NCBI GenBank assembly: GCA_965249215.1
Contig: CBDFLN010000002.1
Location: 124,001 to 188,000 of the forward strand
Origin: G963667675 sp965249215
Lineage (GTDB): Bacteria; Chloroflexota; Dehalococcoidia; Lucifugimonadales; UBA3495
Direction: 5' to 3'
DNA length: 64,000 nt
Under the pieces are notes generated by a model. That model searched no databases. It saw nothing but the letters and a program-made list of their open reading frames with translations, and was not told the origin of the DNA. Shown here in pieces: positions 32,587 through 41,403 of this stretch. The first letter of the stretch is position 1, and each line of letters begins with the position of its first letter. The translations under genes were made by a program, and so were the position numbers.

Positions 32587-34298
32587 GCCTTTACCATCTC
32601 TCTCTGAGAGGCGTTGACCATTTCCGATATCCGGCTCACCAGGTCACCCACCTTGAATGGCAGCCCCGTGTATTGGGTCATTGACTCGGCCTTCACTCCC
32701 AACGAACGAAGGATGCTTCCGAACTGACCCTGGTAATTCAGTTCCGGAACTATCACCAGTTCCTTCTGTCTCAGTTCCTCCAGCATCTTGGGCGGCAACG
32801 GGTTCAGCAGCATGGTGTAATACCAGCCGACGTCTACTCCTGCCTCGATTAGCTTGTCGTAGGCCTCCCGGGCCGGACCCTTGGTCGCGCCCCAAGGGAC
32901 CATGGCCACTGGAGCCTCCGGCCTGTCCCGCTCGTAGAGGTTCTCTTCCAGCAGCTTTAACTTGCTGAAACGCCGTTCCGTCATCTGGACGTGCCGCTCG
33001 GGCAGGTGCGTTGTGTCTCCTATGTCGTCGTGCTCGCTCCCGTTGGCCACGTACGCGCCGGGACTCCCAGGCAACGGCATGGCCGACAGTTCTCGGCCAG
33101 CGTAGCGTTGATAGCCGTTGCTGCCCTGGTACACCTCGCGGTCTTCAGCTAGCACCTTGGACAGGTCCGGTTTGGGGATGTTCTGCGCTCGTTCCGCCAG
33201 CGACATCTCGCTCAGCAGCATCACCGGACCCTGGTATCGCTCCGCCCAGTTAAAGGCCATAACGGCCCCGTAGAAGCACTCTTCCACGGTACCCACTGCG
33301 ATTACCGGCAAACGCACGTCTCCGTGGGCCGGCCACATGCAGCTGAGCAAGTCCGACTGCTCGGTCTTGGTGGGCAGCCCAGTGGCCGGACCGCCCCGCT
33401 GCACGTCCACAACCACGCAGGGAATTTCCGCCATCCAACCCAGGCCCAAGCCCTCGCTCATCAGCGATATTCCCGGCCCCGAGCTGGCGGTCATAGCCTT
33501 CTTGCCGGCGAACCCTGCTCCCAAAACCCCAGTGATGGACTCGATTTCCGAGCTTACCTGGTAGGCGAACTTGCCCTCTCCCACCAGGTTTCGTTCCATG
33601 TACAGCAGAATCGGTGTCGCCGGCGAGATTGGGTAGCCGACGTAGAATTGCAGCCCTGCCGCTATGGCGCCCAGGGACAACGCCTCGTTCCCCTTCAACA
33701 TAAGCTGGGTCCCGCCCGGCGGCTCTGCGGGAGCAAGCTCCCCAAGCGAGAACTCGCTGGCGCTCACGTGCTCCCGCCCCAGGTTCATAGCCAGGATGTT
33801 GGACTTGATTATCTCTTCGTCGCTTGCCCGGCCCCGGGTGAACCTCTTGGTCACGAACTGCTCCAGGTATTCCTTGGGCATGTTCACCAGGTGGGCCAGC
33901 GCTCCGATGACCACCATGTTCGCCGCTCGGTTGTTGCCCGTCGACTTGGCTAGTTGGTCTATTGGCAGCCCAATCCCTCGGTCGTCGCCATCCAGTTCGA
34001 ACTCGTTGGAGTTGAAGATGATTACGCCGCCGGCTTTCACTTCTGGCCGGTGGCTGTCGTACGCCTCTCGGTTGAAGGCCACCAGCACGTCCACCTCGTC
34101 TCCCGGGCCCCGCACCGGAGCCACCGAAATACGCGCCTGCGTCCAGGTGGGACCTCCCAGGATCTGGGAAGGAAACGTGGCAAAGGTCAACGCGTGATAT
34201 CCAACCTGGGTGGAGGCTTGCGCCAGGCCCTCCGCCGAGGTTACTACCCCTTGCCCGCCTTCCCCAGCAAAACGGACGACAAAATCACGCGTTTCCAT
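32583..34298 (-). CDS. korA: 2-oxoacid:ferredoxin oxidoreductase, fused gamma-alpha subunit
   Basis: The 571-residue protein carries a gamma domain first (residues about 1-180, with VRFAGEGGQGVVTSAEGLAQ). The alpha, pyrimidine-binding domain follows with GNEALSLGAIAAGLQFYVGYPISP and GFAGKKAMTASSGPGISLM. A C-terminal domain ends with QLN-type strand LVIVPELNYQGQ. Fused gamma-alpha chains paired with a separate beta are typical of KorAB in Chloroflexota, Actinobacteria and other groups. 2-Oxoglutarate is the usual substrate, but pyruvate cannot be excluded. A promoter lies about 275 bases upstream. Confidence 0.93.
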   Translation of the reverse strand: METRDFVVRFAGEGGQGVVTSAEGLAQASTQVGYHALTFATFPSQILGGPTWTQARISVAPVRGPGDEVDVLVAFNREAYDSHRPEVKAGGVIIFNSNEFELDGDDRGIGLPIDQLAKSTGNNRAANMVVIGALAHLVNMPKEYLEQFVTKRFTRGRASDEEIIKSNILAMNLGREHVSASEFSLGELAPAEPPGGTQLMLKGNEALSLGAIAAGLQFYVGYPISPATPILLYMERNLVGEGKFAYQVSSEIESITGVLGAGFAGKKAMTASSGPGISLMSEGLGLGWMAEIPCVVVDVQRGGPATGLPTKTEQSDLLSCMWPAHGDVRLPVIAVGTVEECFYGAVMAFNWAERYQGPVMLLSEMSLAERAQNIPKPDLSKVLAEDREVYQGSNGYQRYAGRELSAMPLPGSPGAYVANGSEHDDIGDTTHLPERHVQMTERRFSKLKLLEENLYERDRPEAPVAMVPWGATKGPAREAYDKLIEAGVDVGWYYTMLLNPLPPKMLEELRQKELVIVPELNYQGQFGSILRSLGVKAESMTQYTGLPFKVGDLVSRISEMVNASQREMVKA

Positions 34299-34336
34299 AT
34301 AGGGACCTCATCACCTGAACGTCGGACTGGGAGACC

Positions 34337-34540
34337 TTAGTAGCCCGGCTTGCCGGGGAGGTTCCCAGGCCCTGGTGTCTCGATGGGGGGGTTGCGAATG
34401 AAATGAGAGCGCGGCGAGAGGGAGACAGGCGTCTTGTGTTCGGGATCTTCGTCATGATGACAATTGGGGCAAAGACCTTTCCGGTCGGCTGGGGCCCTGG
34501 TGGCCTGGGCTTGGCTCGGTGTTCGAGCGTATGGAAACAA
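34337..34540 (-). CDS. Possible leader ORF upstream of korA (67 aa, CxxC motif)
   Basis: A minus-strand frame between the korA promoter and korA encodes 67 residues from a TTG. It has one zinc-knuckle-like segment, LCPNCHHDEDPEH, in an otherwise Pro/Arg-rich sequence. Only a weak GAAGGG precedes the start. It may be a small zinc protein, a leader peptide or non-coding leader RNA. Nothing else is seen in 34299-34579. Confidence 0.25.
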   Translation of the reverse strand: MFPYARTPSQAQATRAPADRKGLCPNCHHDEDPEHKTPVSLSPRSHFIRNPPIETPGPGNLPGKPGY

Positions 34541-34579
34541 ATTCGCCGGCCCTTCGCATGGCCGTAAGTCAGCTTCTCG

Positions 34580-34609
34580 AATATACCATTACGAATTCGG
34601 CATTGTCAA
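34580..34609 (-). promoter_or_regulatory. Candidate promoter for korA-korB
   Basis: On the minus strand a perfect TTGACA (34609-34604) and TATATT (34585-34580) are separated by 18 bases. Transcription from here would leave about 275 bases of leader before korA, long enough to hold regulation. Confidence 0.55.
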
Positions 34610-34744
34610 TTGAGTTTGAAGCCTCCCAATCCCTCAATTAGCCGTGGATAGCCCCAGTCGCTGCAATGCGCAATAGGTGCAATACCCCCTTCGGCACCCC
34701 CGGCAAGACGCCGCGGAATAACATTTAAGGGTGTCCCAAGCTCG

Positions 34745-34774
34745 TTGTTGGCCTTTTAGATGGTGTGCTAGAAT
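34745..34774 (+). promoter_or_regulatory. Candidate promoter for dprA, possibly leaderless
   Basis: TTGTTG (34745-34750) and TAGAAT (34769-34774) are separated by 18 bases. The predicted transcription start, about seven bases downstream, coincides with the dprA ATG at 34782, so the mRNA may have little or no leader. Confidence 0.4.
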
Positions 34775-34781
34775 CCCTGGC

Positions 34782-35909
34782 ATGGACGACATGAAGTACT
34801 GGGTGGCTTTAGACCGGGTCCCCCTGCTGGGAACGGTCCGCTTCCGCCGCCTGGAAGACTACTTTGGCGGGTTGGACAAGGCATGGGATGCGGGGCCCAG
34901 CGAGTTAAGGGCGGCGGGCATAGAAGATCGGCCCGCACGTGAAATCGCCGCAGTTCGCACCCGAACCTCCCCGGACGCCGAGGTGCAGCGTCTGGCCCAG
35001 GCGGGCGTCACGCCGCTAAACTGGCACCATCCCGGCTATCCGGCCCGCCTCAAAGAGATTCCAGACCCGCCCCCTGTGCTCTATTACAAGGGCAACCTGC
35101 TCCCTGCCGACGAGCGTTCCGTCGCTGTCGTTGGCACCCGGGGGCCCACCGTCTACGGCCGGGAGGCTGCCGCGGCCTTGGTTGGCGACCTGGCCCGCAT
35201 GGGCGTCACCATAGTCTCCGGCTTGGCCCGGGGAATCGACAGCGTTGCCCACCGCGTCGCTCTGGATAACGGCGGCCGCACCATCGCCGTCCTGGCCAAC
35301 GGACTTGACATAATATACCCGCGGGAAAATAAAGAACTTTTCCAGCGGACGCAGGGCCAGGGCGCAGTGATCAGCGAACACCCCCTAGGCGTCCGCCCCG
35401 ACTCCCGCAGCTTCCCCCGCCGCAACCGCCTCATCAGCGGCATTAGCCTGGGCGTGCTGGTGGTTGAAGCCCCCGAAAGCAGCGGCGCCCGCTGGACCGT
35501 TTGGCACGCCTTGGAGCAGGACCGGGAGGTGTTCTGCGTGCCCGGCAGCATCTTCGCTCCCACCAGCCGCTTCACCAATCGGATGATTCAAGAAGGGGCC
35601 AAGCTGGTGGCCGGATATACAGATATACTGGAAGAGCTCAATATGACCGTTGCCGGTCATCAGTACGACATGCCCCTGCCGGCGGTGTCCGACTCCGATG
35701 ACGATGACGATGACGAAGATGAATCGGGCCTGCTCCGGCACCTGGACATCGAACCTCAGCATATAGACGACATCATGAGAAACGCCGGCATGCCCATAAC
35801 CTCGGTGAGCAGCATGTTGACCATGCTGGAATTGAAAGGAAAGGTGAAGCAGGTGGGCTGCATGCACTACATCCGCGTGCGGGAACCCGCCTCGTCCTAT
35901 GGTAACTAA
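34782..35909 (+). CDS. dprA: DNA-processing protein DprA
   Basis: A 375-residue DprA/Smf, which loads RecA on incoming single-stranded DNA during transformation. After an N-terminal SAM-like helical part comes the Rossmann core: VAVVGTRGPTVYGREAA, IVSGLARGIDSVAH, GLDIIYPREN, ISEHPLG and SFPRRNRLISGIS. An acidic Asp-rich linker (about residues 305-320) precedes a C-terminal winged helix (IEPQHIDDIMRNAGMPITSVSSMLTMLEL). ATG 34782 is chosen because an upstream in-frame start would add unrelated residues before the predicted promoter. The gene overlaps topA by 11 bases. Confidence 0.93.
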   Translation: MDDMKYWVALDRVPLLGTVRFRRLEDYFGGLDKAWDAGPSELRAAGIEDRPAREIAAVRTRTSPDAEVQRLAQAGVTPLNWHHPGYPARLKEIPDPPPVLYYKGNLLPADERSVAVVGTRGPTVYGREAAAALVGDLARMGVTIVSGLARGIDSVAHRVALDNGGRTIAVLANGLDIIYPRENKELFQRTQGQGAVISEHPLGVRPDSRSFPRRNRLISGISLGVLVVEAPESSGARWTVWHALEQDREVFCVPGSIFAPTSRFTNRMIQEGAKLVAGYTDILEELNMTVAGHQYDMPLPAVSDSDDDDDDEDESGLLRHLDIEPQHIDDIMRNAGMPITSVSSMLTMLELKGKVKQVGCMHYIRVREPASSYGN

Positions 35910-38148
35910 GTCTGGCACCAAGTCCACGGCAAAGCCCCGGTCCAAGACCAGGTCTGGCGCCGCCCGCAAGAAGTCCGGCGGCAGCGCAAGCCAGCTCCGC
36001 AACGCCTCCGGCAAGAGCCTGGTCATTGTCGAATCTCCCGCCAAGGCCCGCACCGTCGGCCAGATTCTGGGCAGCAAATACGTGGTGACCGCCTCCCAGG
36101 GCCACGTCCGCGACCTGCCCAAGAGCAAGATTGGGGTTGACGTCGACGACGACTTTACCCCGTCCTATGTCATCATGCAGGACAAGCGGGCCATCGTTAA
36201 CGCCCTCAAGAAAGCCGGCGGTGAGGCAGCCAACGTTTATCTGGCTACCGACCCAGACCGGGAAGGCGAGGCCATCTCCTGGCACCTGCAGACCGCCGCT
36301 GACTGGGGCAGTTGGCCCGCCCCGCCCAAGAGAGTGGTCTTCCACGAGATAACTAAAGAGGCGGTTCAGGAAGCCTTCCAACACCCCCGCGACATCGACA
36401 TGCAACTGGTCAACGCCCAGCAGGCCCGCCGCATTCTCGACCGCCTGGTCGGCTATCAAATTAGCCCCCTGCTTTGGCGCAGGGTGCAGCGGGGCCTGTC
36501 CGCCGGCCGGGTCCAGTCAGTGGCTCTGCGCATCGTGGTGGACCGGGAGCGGGAAATTCAGGCCTTCGTTCCCGTTGAGTCCTGGACGCTGGAAGCCCAG
36601 CTCCAGAAGAAGCCGGCCCAAAGCGCAGAAGACTCCTTCACCGCGGTGCTGCACTCCGTCAAAGGGCAGAAGGGCCGCCTCACCATCTCCAACGAGCAAG
36701 ATGCCCGGTCCTACCAGGCCCAACTCGACGGGGCCTCTTACGCCGTAGGCTCTGTTAAGAAGAAGGACGTGCGCCAGAGGCCCGCGCCTCCCTTCATAAC
36801 CAGCACCCTTCAGCAAGAGGCCGGCCGCAAGCTCAGGTTTACCGCCCAGAGGACCATGGCCGTTGCCCAGCAGCTTTACGAGGGCCTGCCCGTGGGCAAC
36901 GAGGGGTCCGTGGGACTGATTACTTACATGCGCACCGACTCCACCCAGGTCGCCGCATCGGCCCTGAGCGAAGTCAGGGCGTACATCGGCCGCCGCTACG
37001 GTAAAGATTACCTGCCCGACAAGCCAAGGTTCTATACCCGCCGCTCCAAGGGCGCCCAGGAAGCCCACGAGGCCATCCGTCCCACCTCCATCGGACGCGA
37101 ACCCCAGGCGATGAAACCCCATCTCACCGCCGACCAGTTCAACCTCTATAAACTCGTCTGGGAGCGCATGCTGGCCAGCCAGATGTCCGACGCCCGCTCC
37201 GAGGCCACCACCGCCGACATAGACGCCGCCTGCCGGGACCAGTCCAAGACTTACAACTTCCGGGCCACCGGCTCGGTGCTCAAGTTCCCCGGTTTCAGGA
37301 CGGTCTACCTTGAGGGCAGGGACGACGGCGCCGGGGACTCCGGCCGCCAGCCCTTGCCCGAGTTGGCTGGCGGCGAACCCCTTGACTGCGTGAAGCTCGA
37401 TGCCATTCAACACTTTACCGAGCCGCCTCCCCGCTTTACCGAGGCCACGTTGATCAAGGCTATGGAGGAAAAAGGCATCGGCCGCCCCAGCACCTACGCC
37501 CCAACTATCGGCACCCTGTTGGACCGTCACTACGTGAGCAAGGAGCGCAACCGCCTGGTGCCCACGCCTTTGGGCTGCGCCGTCACCGATCTCTTGGTCG
37601 AATACTTCACCCAGGTCATGGACTTGGAATTCACCGCGCACATGGAAGAGGAACTCGATGACGTGTCCAGGGGCGAGCGCCAGTGGGTCCCCATGCTGAC
37701 CGAGTTCTACGGCCCCTTTCAGAAAGCCCTGGAAGAGGCCCAGGAGTCCATGCCCCGGCGTAAAGTCGAAGAGGAGACCGACGAGGTCTGCGACGCCTGC
37801 GGCAAACCCATGGTGATCAAGACGGGCAGGTTCGGCCGTTTCCTCGCCTGCACCGGCTTCCCCGAATGCCGCACGTCCCGGCCCATCTTGAAAAAGACCG
37901 GCGCCGCCTGCCCCCGTTGCAGCGGAGACATCGTCGAGCGCAGGGCCCGCGGCAAGGGCAGGACCTTCTTCGGCTGCTCCAACTATCCGCGCTGCGATTT
38001 CATTATGAACCAGAGGCCTCTGGCCGAACCCTGTCCCGAGTGCGGCGGCCTCATGGCCCACTCCGGCCGCAACATGGCCGCCTGTACCGTTTGCGACTGG
38101 AAAGAACGGCTGCCAGACGCCAAGGAGTTGGCGACCGTTGGCGAGTGA
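35899..38148 (+). CDS. topA: DNA topoisomerase I
   Basis: The 749-residue type IA topoisomerase relaxes negative supercoils. A basic 35-residue leader precedes the Toprim domain (SLVIVESPAKARTVGQIL; DPDREGEAISWHL). The catalytic tyrosine is Y343 in GLITYMRTDST. The C-terminus carries three zinc ribbons: CDACGKPMV...CTGFPEC, CPRCSGDIV...CSNYPRC and CPECGGLM...CTVC. It overlaps dprA by 11 bases, and the xer gene start overlaps its stop, so the three are translationally linked. Confidence 0.96.
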   Translation: MVTKSGTKSTAKPRSKTRSGAARKKSGGSASQLRNASGKSLVIVESPAKARTVGQILGSKYVVTASQGHVRDLPKSKIGVDVDDDFTPSYVIMQDKRAIVNALKKAGGEAANVYLATDPDREGEAISWHLQTAADWGSWPAPPKRVVFHEITKEAVQEAFQHPRDIDMQLVNAQQARRILDRLVGYQISPLLWRRVQRGLSAGRVQSVALRIVVDREREIQAFVPVESWTLEAQLQKKPAQSAEDSFTAVLHSVKGQKGRLTISNEQDARSYQAQLDGASYAVGSVKKKDVRQRPAPPFITSTLQQEAGRKLRFTAQRTMAVAQQLYEGLPVGNEGSVGLITYMRTDSTQVAASALSEVRAYIGRRYGKDYLPDKPRFYTRRSKGAQEAHEAIRPTSIGREPQAMKPHLTADQFNLYKLVWERMLASQMSDARSEATTADIDAACRDQSKTYNFRATGSVLKFPGFRTVYLEGRDDGAGDSGRQPLPELAGGEPLDCVKLDAIQHFTEPPPRFTEATLIKAMEEKGIGRPSTYAPTIGTLLDRHYVSKERNRLVPTPLGCAVTDLLVEYFTQVMDLEFTAHMEEELDDVSRGERQWVPMLTEFYGPFQKALEEAQESMPRRKVEEETDEVCDACGKPMVIKTGRFGRFLACTGFPECRTSRPILKKTGAACPRCSGDIVERRARGKGRTFFGCSNYPRCDFIMNQRPLAEPCPECGGLMAHSGRNMAACTVCDWKERLPDAKELATVGE

Positions 38149-39250
38149 TTCTCTCACCGGTCCCGCCTCCTCCTCGGACATGGCCCAGTTCGACGCCCTG
38201 CTGGAGCGGTTCCCCGCGTTCCTCCTGGGCCAGCGGGGCCTCTCCGAGAATACCGTCCGCATATATCTGGCCGACCTGGCGTCCTTCCACGACTATCTCT
38301 ACCGGGAAGGCCTCAGCCTCACCGACATGGACCGCCAGTTGCTGCGCGGCTATCTATCCTGGCTGGTCACCGAGGCCGGCGCTCGCGGTCGCGGCTACTC
38401 CCGGGTCAGCGTCGTCCGCAAGCTCACCGTGCTCCGGGCGTTCTACAAGTTCCTCGTCCAAGAGGGCCTATTCACGTCCACCCCGGTGCCCTCCGGCCGT
38501 AGCCTGCGCATCAAAGTAGACCGTCCCCTCCCCGGATTCTTGGGGCAAGGGGAAGTCGAGCGTATGCTGGAAGCCCCCGACGATACAACTCCCGTCGGCG
38601 TCCGCGATCGCGCCATCCTGGAGGTTCTCTACGCCTGCGGGGTGCGCCTGGCAGAGCTTCACGGCCTCGATCTGGACAACGTCAACTTGGAGCAACAGGA
38701 ACTGTTGGTTCGCGGCAAGGGTTCCAAGGAACGCTGGGTTGTTTTCGGGCGGCCCGCCCAGGCGGCTCTCACTCACTACATACACCAGGCCAGACCCCAG
38801 TTGAGGAACAGGTCCGAGACTGCCCTGTTCCTCAACCGCTATGGCCGCCGCTTGTCCCGGCGCAGCATCGAAAAGCTGGTCCGCCGGTACGCGGCCCAGG
38901 CTGCAACCAGGAACGGCGTCCACACCCATACCCTGCGCCACACCTTCGCTACCCACATGCTCGAAGGCGGCGCCGATCTGAGGGTTATTCAAGAGTTGCT
39001 GGGTCACTCCAGCCCCACCACCACCCAGATTTATACCCACGTGACCAACAAAGAGGCCTTAGCCGCCTATCTCAACCACCATCCCAGGTCCGATGTGTCC
39101 ACTCCCGCCCCGGGCGACAATCCTGGCCCCAACGGCGCGCCGTCGCCGGACGGCGTCCCGGATGGAATTGATGACGACGGGCTTGACGGCAGCGAGGCTG
39201 AGGTCCTGCCCCGGGACTCTACTCTCCCAGTCCACGACCGCGGAGGTTAG
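38138..39250 (+). CDS. xerD: Tyrosine recombinase, XerC/XerD type
   Basis: A 370-residue site-specific recombinase, probably for chromosome dimer resolution. The N-terminal SAM-like core-binding domain spans about residues 15-110. Catalytic residues are R170 (CGVRLAEL), K194 (GKGSKER), H264 and R267 (HTLRH), H290 (LLGHSS) and the nucleophile Y299 (IYTHV). The C-terminal 55 residues are a Pro/Gly/Asp-rich, probably disordered tail not found in standard Xer proteins. The start is TTG overlapping the topA stop; an ATG at 38180 is an alternative. XerC and XerD cannot be separated here, so the symbol is provisional. Confidence 0.9.
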   Translation: MASDSLTGPASSSDMAQFDALLERFPAFLLGQRGLSENTVRIYLADLASFHDYLYREGLSLTDMDRQLLRGYLSWLVTEAGARGRGYSRVSVVRKLTVLRAFYKFLVQEGLFTSTPVPSGRSLRIKVDRPLPGFLGQGEVERMLEAPDDTTPVGVRDRAILEVLYACGVRLAELHGLDLDNVNLEQQELLVRGKGSKERWVVFGRPAQAALTHYIHQARPQLRNRSETALFLNRYGRRLSRRSIEKLVRRYAAQAATRNGVHTHTLRHTFATHMLEGGADLRVIQELLGHSSPTTTQIYTHVTNKEALAAYLNHHPRSDVSTPAPGDNPGPNGAPSPDGVPDGIDDDGLDGSEAEVLPRDSTLPVHDRGG

Positions 39251-39256
39251 TCGACC

Positions 39257-39712
39257 GTGTCAACGTTCCTGGTCTTAAACGGCCCCAACCTGGGTGTCCT
39301 CGGCCGCCGGCAAGCCGGCATCTACGGCTCTGAAACCCTGGAGGAACTCAACCAGCACGTCAGGGCCCGCGCCGCGACCCTCGGCGTCCAGGTCGAGTTC
39401 TACCAGGCCAACTCCGAAGGCATGTTGATCGATTGCATCCAGCAGCGCTGGGGGCAGATTCAGGGCATCATCATCAATCCCGGCGCCCTCACCCACTACG
39501 GGTACAGCCTGAGAGACGCCCTCATCGACGCCGCCGTGCCGGTCATCGAGGTCCACCTCAGCAACATCCACGCCAGGGAAAAATGGCGCCGCCGCTCGGT
39601 TATCGCCCCCGTCGCCCAGGGCCAGATTGCGGGCTTCGGATGGAGAAGCTATACTGCGGCCCTGGAGATAATCGCAGCTATATCCGCAGATACAGCCAAC
39701 GAGGAGAAATAG
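39257..39712 (+). CDS. aroQ: Type II 3-dehydroquinate dehydratase
   Basis: A 151-residue dodecameric shikimate pathway enzyme that dehydrates 3-dehydroquinate. It begins STFLVLNGPNLGVLGRR; the catalytic residues are Y23 (GIYGSE) and H100 (EVHLSN), with N74 in INPGALTHY. The length is typical. The start is GTG, six bases after the recombinase stop. The next gene's GTG overlaps its stop by one base. Confidence 0.96.
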   Translation: MSTFLVLNGPNLGVLGRRQAGIYGSETLEELNQHVRARAATLGVQVEFYQANSEGMLIDCIQQRWGQIQGIIINPGALTHYGYSLRDALIDAAVPVIEVHLSNIHAREKWRRRSVIAPVAQGQIAGFGWRSYTAALEIIAAISADTANEEK

Positions 39713-40779
39713 TGAGGGAACGCAGGGAGCAGCTAATATCCAAATTCCCCGAGAAAGACCTGGATGCCATACTGGTGTCGGCCCCCGAGAACCGCCAATA
39801 CCTGTCCGGCTTCACCGGCTCCGCGGGCTATCTGCTAGTGTCCAAGGACCAGGCCGTGCTGGTCACCGATTCCAGGTACACGGAACAGGCCGCCAACCAG
39901 GCCGCCGGCTGGCAGGTCCGCCAGGTCCGCAGCGGCTGGGACTGGCTCATGGACTGGCTGGACGAGACCGGCGTTCGTCGCTTGGGCTTCGAGAGCCAGG
40001 ACATGACCGTTGCCTCTTACGAAAGTATCCTCGACGCCTTGAAGCAGCGCGACTCCCTCGCTCAGGTGTCCTTGGTGGCGGCGTCCGGCATGGCCGAAGA
40101 CCAGCGCACCGTCAAAGATAGCCTTGAACGGGCCATGCTTCAAAAAGCAATCGACGCCTCCGACAGGGCCATGGAGACCGTATGCCCCCAGATTCAGGAG
40201 GGAATGACCGAACGCGAGGTGGCCTGGCGCATGGAAGTAGCAATGCGCGACCTCGGCGCCGACGGCATCAGTTTCGACACAATCGTCGCCGCCGGGCCCA
40301 ACGGCGCTATGGCCCACCACCGCCCCTCCGACCGCCCCATCTCTAGGGGAGAGCCCATCGTAATCGACATGGGCGCCAGGGTCGGCGGCTATTGTTCAGA
40401 CATTACCCGGACAATTGTCGTGGGCGAGCCCGATGACACCTTCCGCAAGGTCTACGACACCGTTCTCGGCGCTCAATTGACCGCCATCAATACCGTTAAG
40501 GCGGGCATGACCGGCGAAGAATGCGACGCCCTGGCCCGCACCGTCATCGCCGAGGCCGGCTACGGGGACAACTTCGGCCACAGCCTGGGTCACGGCGTTG
40601 GCTTGGCCGTCCACGAATTTCCCCGGGTGGGGCCCCGCTCCCCCGATGTCCTCCAGAGGGACACGGTATTCACCGTCGAGCCGGGCATCTACATCACCGG
40701 CTGGGGTGGAGTACGCATAGAAGACATCGTAGCCTTGGAAGATGACGGCGCAGTGGCCCTCAGCAAGGCTTCCAAGTAG
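39712..40779 (+). CDS. pepP: M24B aminopeptidase, Xaa-Pro peptidase family
   Basis: A 355-residue metalloaminopeptidase that removes residues preceding proline, or cleaves Xaa-Pro dipeptides. The N-terminal creatinase-like domain (residues about 1-130) is followed by the pita-bread domain. Its metal ligands are D219 and D230 (VIDMGARVGGYCSD), H294 (GHSLGHGVG), E323 (TVEPGIY) and E337 (VRIEDI). The GTG start overlaps the aroQ stop. The arrangement aroQ-pepP-efp is common in bacteria and supports all three calls. Confidence 0.93.
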   Translation: MRERREQLISKFPEKDLDAILVSAPENRQYLSGFTGSAGYLLVSKDQAVLVTDSRYTEQAANQAAGWQVRQVRSGWDWLMDWLDETGVRRLGFESQDMTVASYESILDALKQRDSLAQVSLVAASGMAEDQRTVKDSLERAMLQKAIDASDRAMETVCPQIQEGMTEREVAWRMEVAMRDLGADGISFDTIVAAGPNGAMAHHRPSDRPISRGEPIVIDMGARVGGYCSDITRTIVVGEPDDTFRKVYDTVLGAQLTAINTVKAGMTGEECDALARTVIAEAGYGDNFGHSLGHGVGLAVHEFPRVGPRSPDVLQRDTVFTVEPGIYITGWGGVRIEDIVALEDDGAVALSKASK

Positions 40780-40832
40780 TCCCGGCGGCCGGACCCTGGT
40801 GGCCCTCGAATGACACCGGCAGGTAATTGTAA

Positions 40833-41399
40833 ATGAGCATCAACTTTGGCGATCTGAGCCGCGGCCTGGTGATCGAGTTGGATGGCCAGCCCTGGCAGAT
40901 TATGGACTACGAGCGGCACAAGATGCAGCAGCGGGCGCCCGTCACCCGCATCAAACTCAAGAACCTGCTTTCCGGCACGGTCGTAGAGCGGACATTCCAA
41001 CGCTACGACACCGAGTTCTCCCTGGCCGACATGGACAACCGCCAGGCCCAGTATCTCTATAACGACGGCTCTTTCTATTACTTCCTGGACCAGGAGACCT
41101 TCGACCAGCACGAATTGACAAAAGAGCTTCTCGGCAGCACACTGGACTACCTCAAAGAACAGATGGTCGTCGAGGTCGTCTTCTACAACGGCGCGGCCAT
41201 CAACATCAACCTGCCCACCCACGTAGAGCTCCAAGTGGCCGAAACCCCCCCGGCTTTCCGCGGAGATACCGCGCAGGGGGGCAACAAGCCTGCCACGTTG
41301 GAAACCGGCCTACGCATCAACGTCCCAATGTTCATCACGCCGGGAACCGTGGTCCGCGTCGACACTCGCACCGGGGCATATACCGAACGGGTCAGTTAG
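40833..41399 (+). CDS. efp: Elongation factor P
   Basis: The 188-residue factor rescues ribosomes stalled at polyproline. The KOW-like domain I is followed by two OB domains (MDNRQAQYLYNDGSFYYFLD; ...PTHVELQVAETPPAFRGDT; C-terminal GLRINVPMFITPGTVVRVDTRTGAYTERV). The tip loop of domain I reads RHKMQQRAPVTR. By alignment the modified Lys34 of E. coli corresponds to a Gln here. This genome makes proline-rich lipoproteins, so the factor should be in demand. ATG start; four bases separate it from xseA. Confidence 0.96.
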   Translation: MSINFGDLSRGLVIELDGQPWQIMDYERHKMQQRAPVTRIKLKNLLSGTVVERTFQRYDTEFSLADMDNRQAQYLYNDGSFYYFLDQETFDQHELTKELLGSTLDYLKEQMVVEVVFYNGAAININLPTHVELQVAETPPAFRGDTAQGGNKPATLETGLRINVPMFITPGTVVRVDTRTGAYTERVS

Positions 41400-41403
41400 C
41401 CCC

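Noticed and set aside
36517..38262. 581-codon open frame antisense to topA
   Set aside because: It lies wholly opposite a clear topoisomerase with all motifs. Long antisense frames are expected in GC-rich genes, and its Gly/Leu-rich sequence has no recognisable domain.
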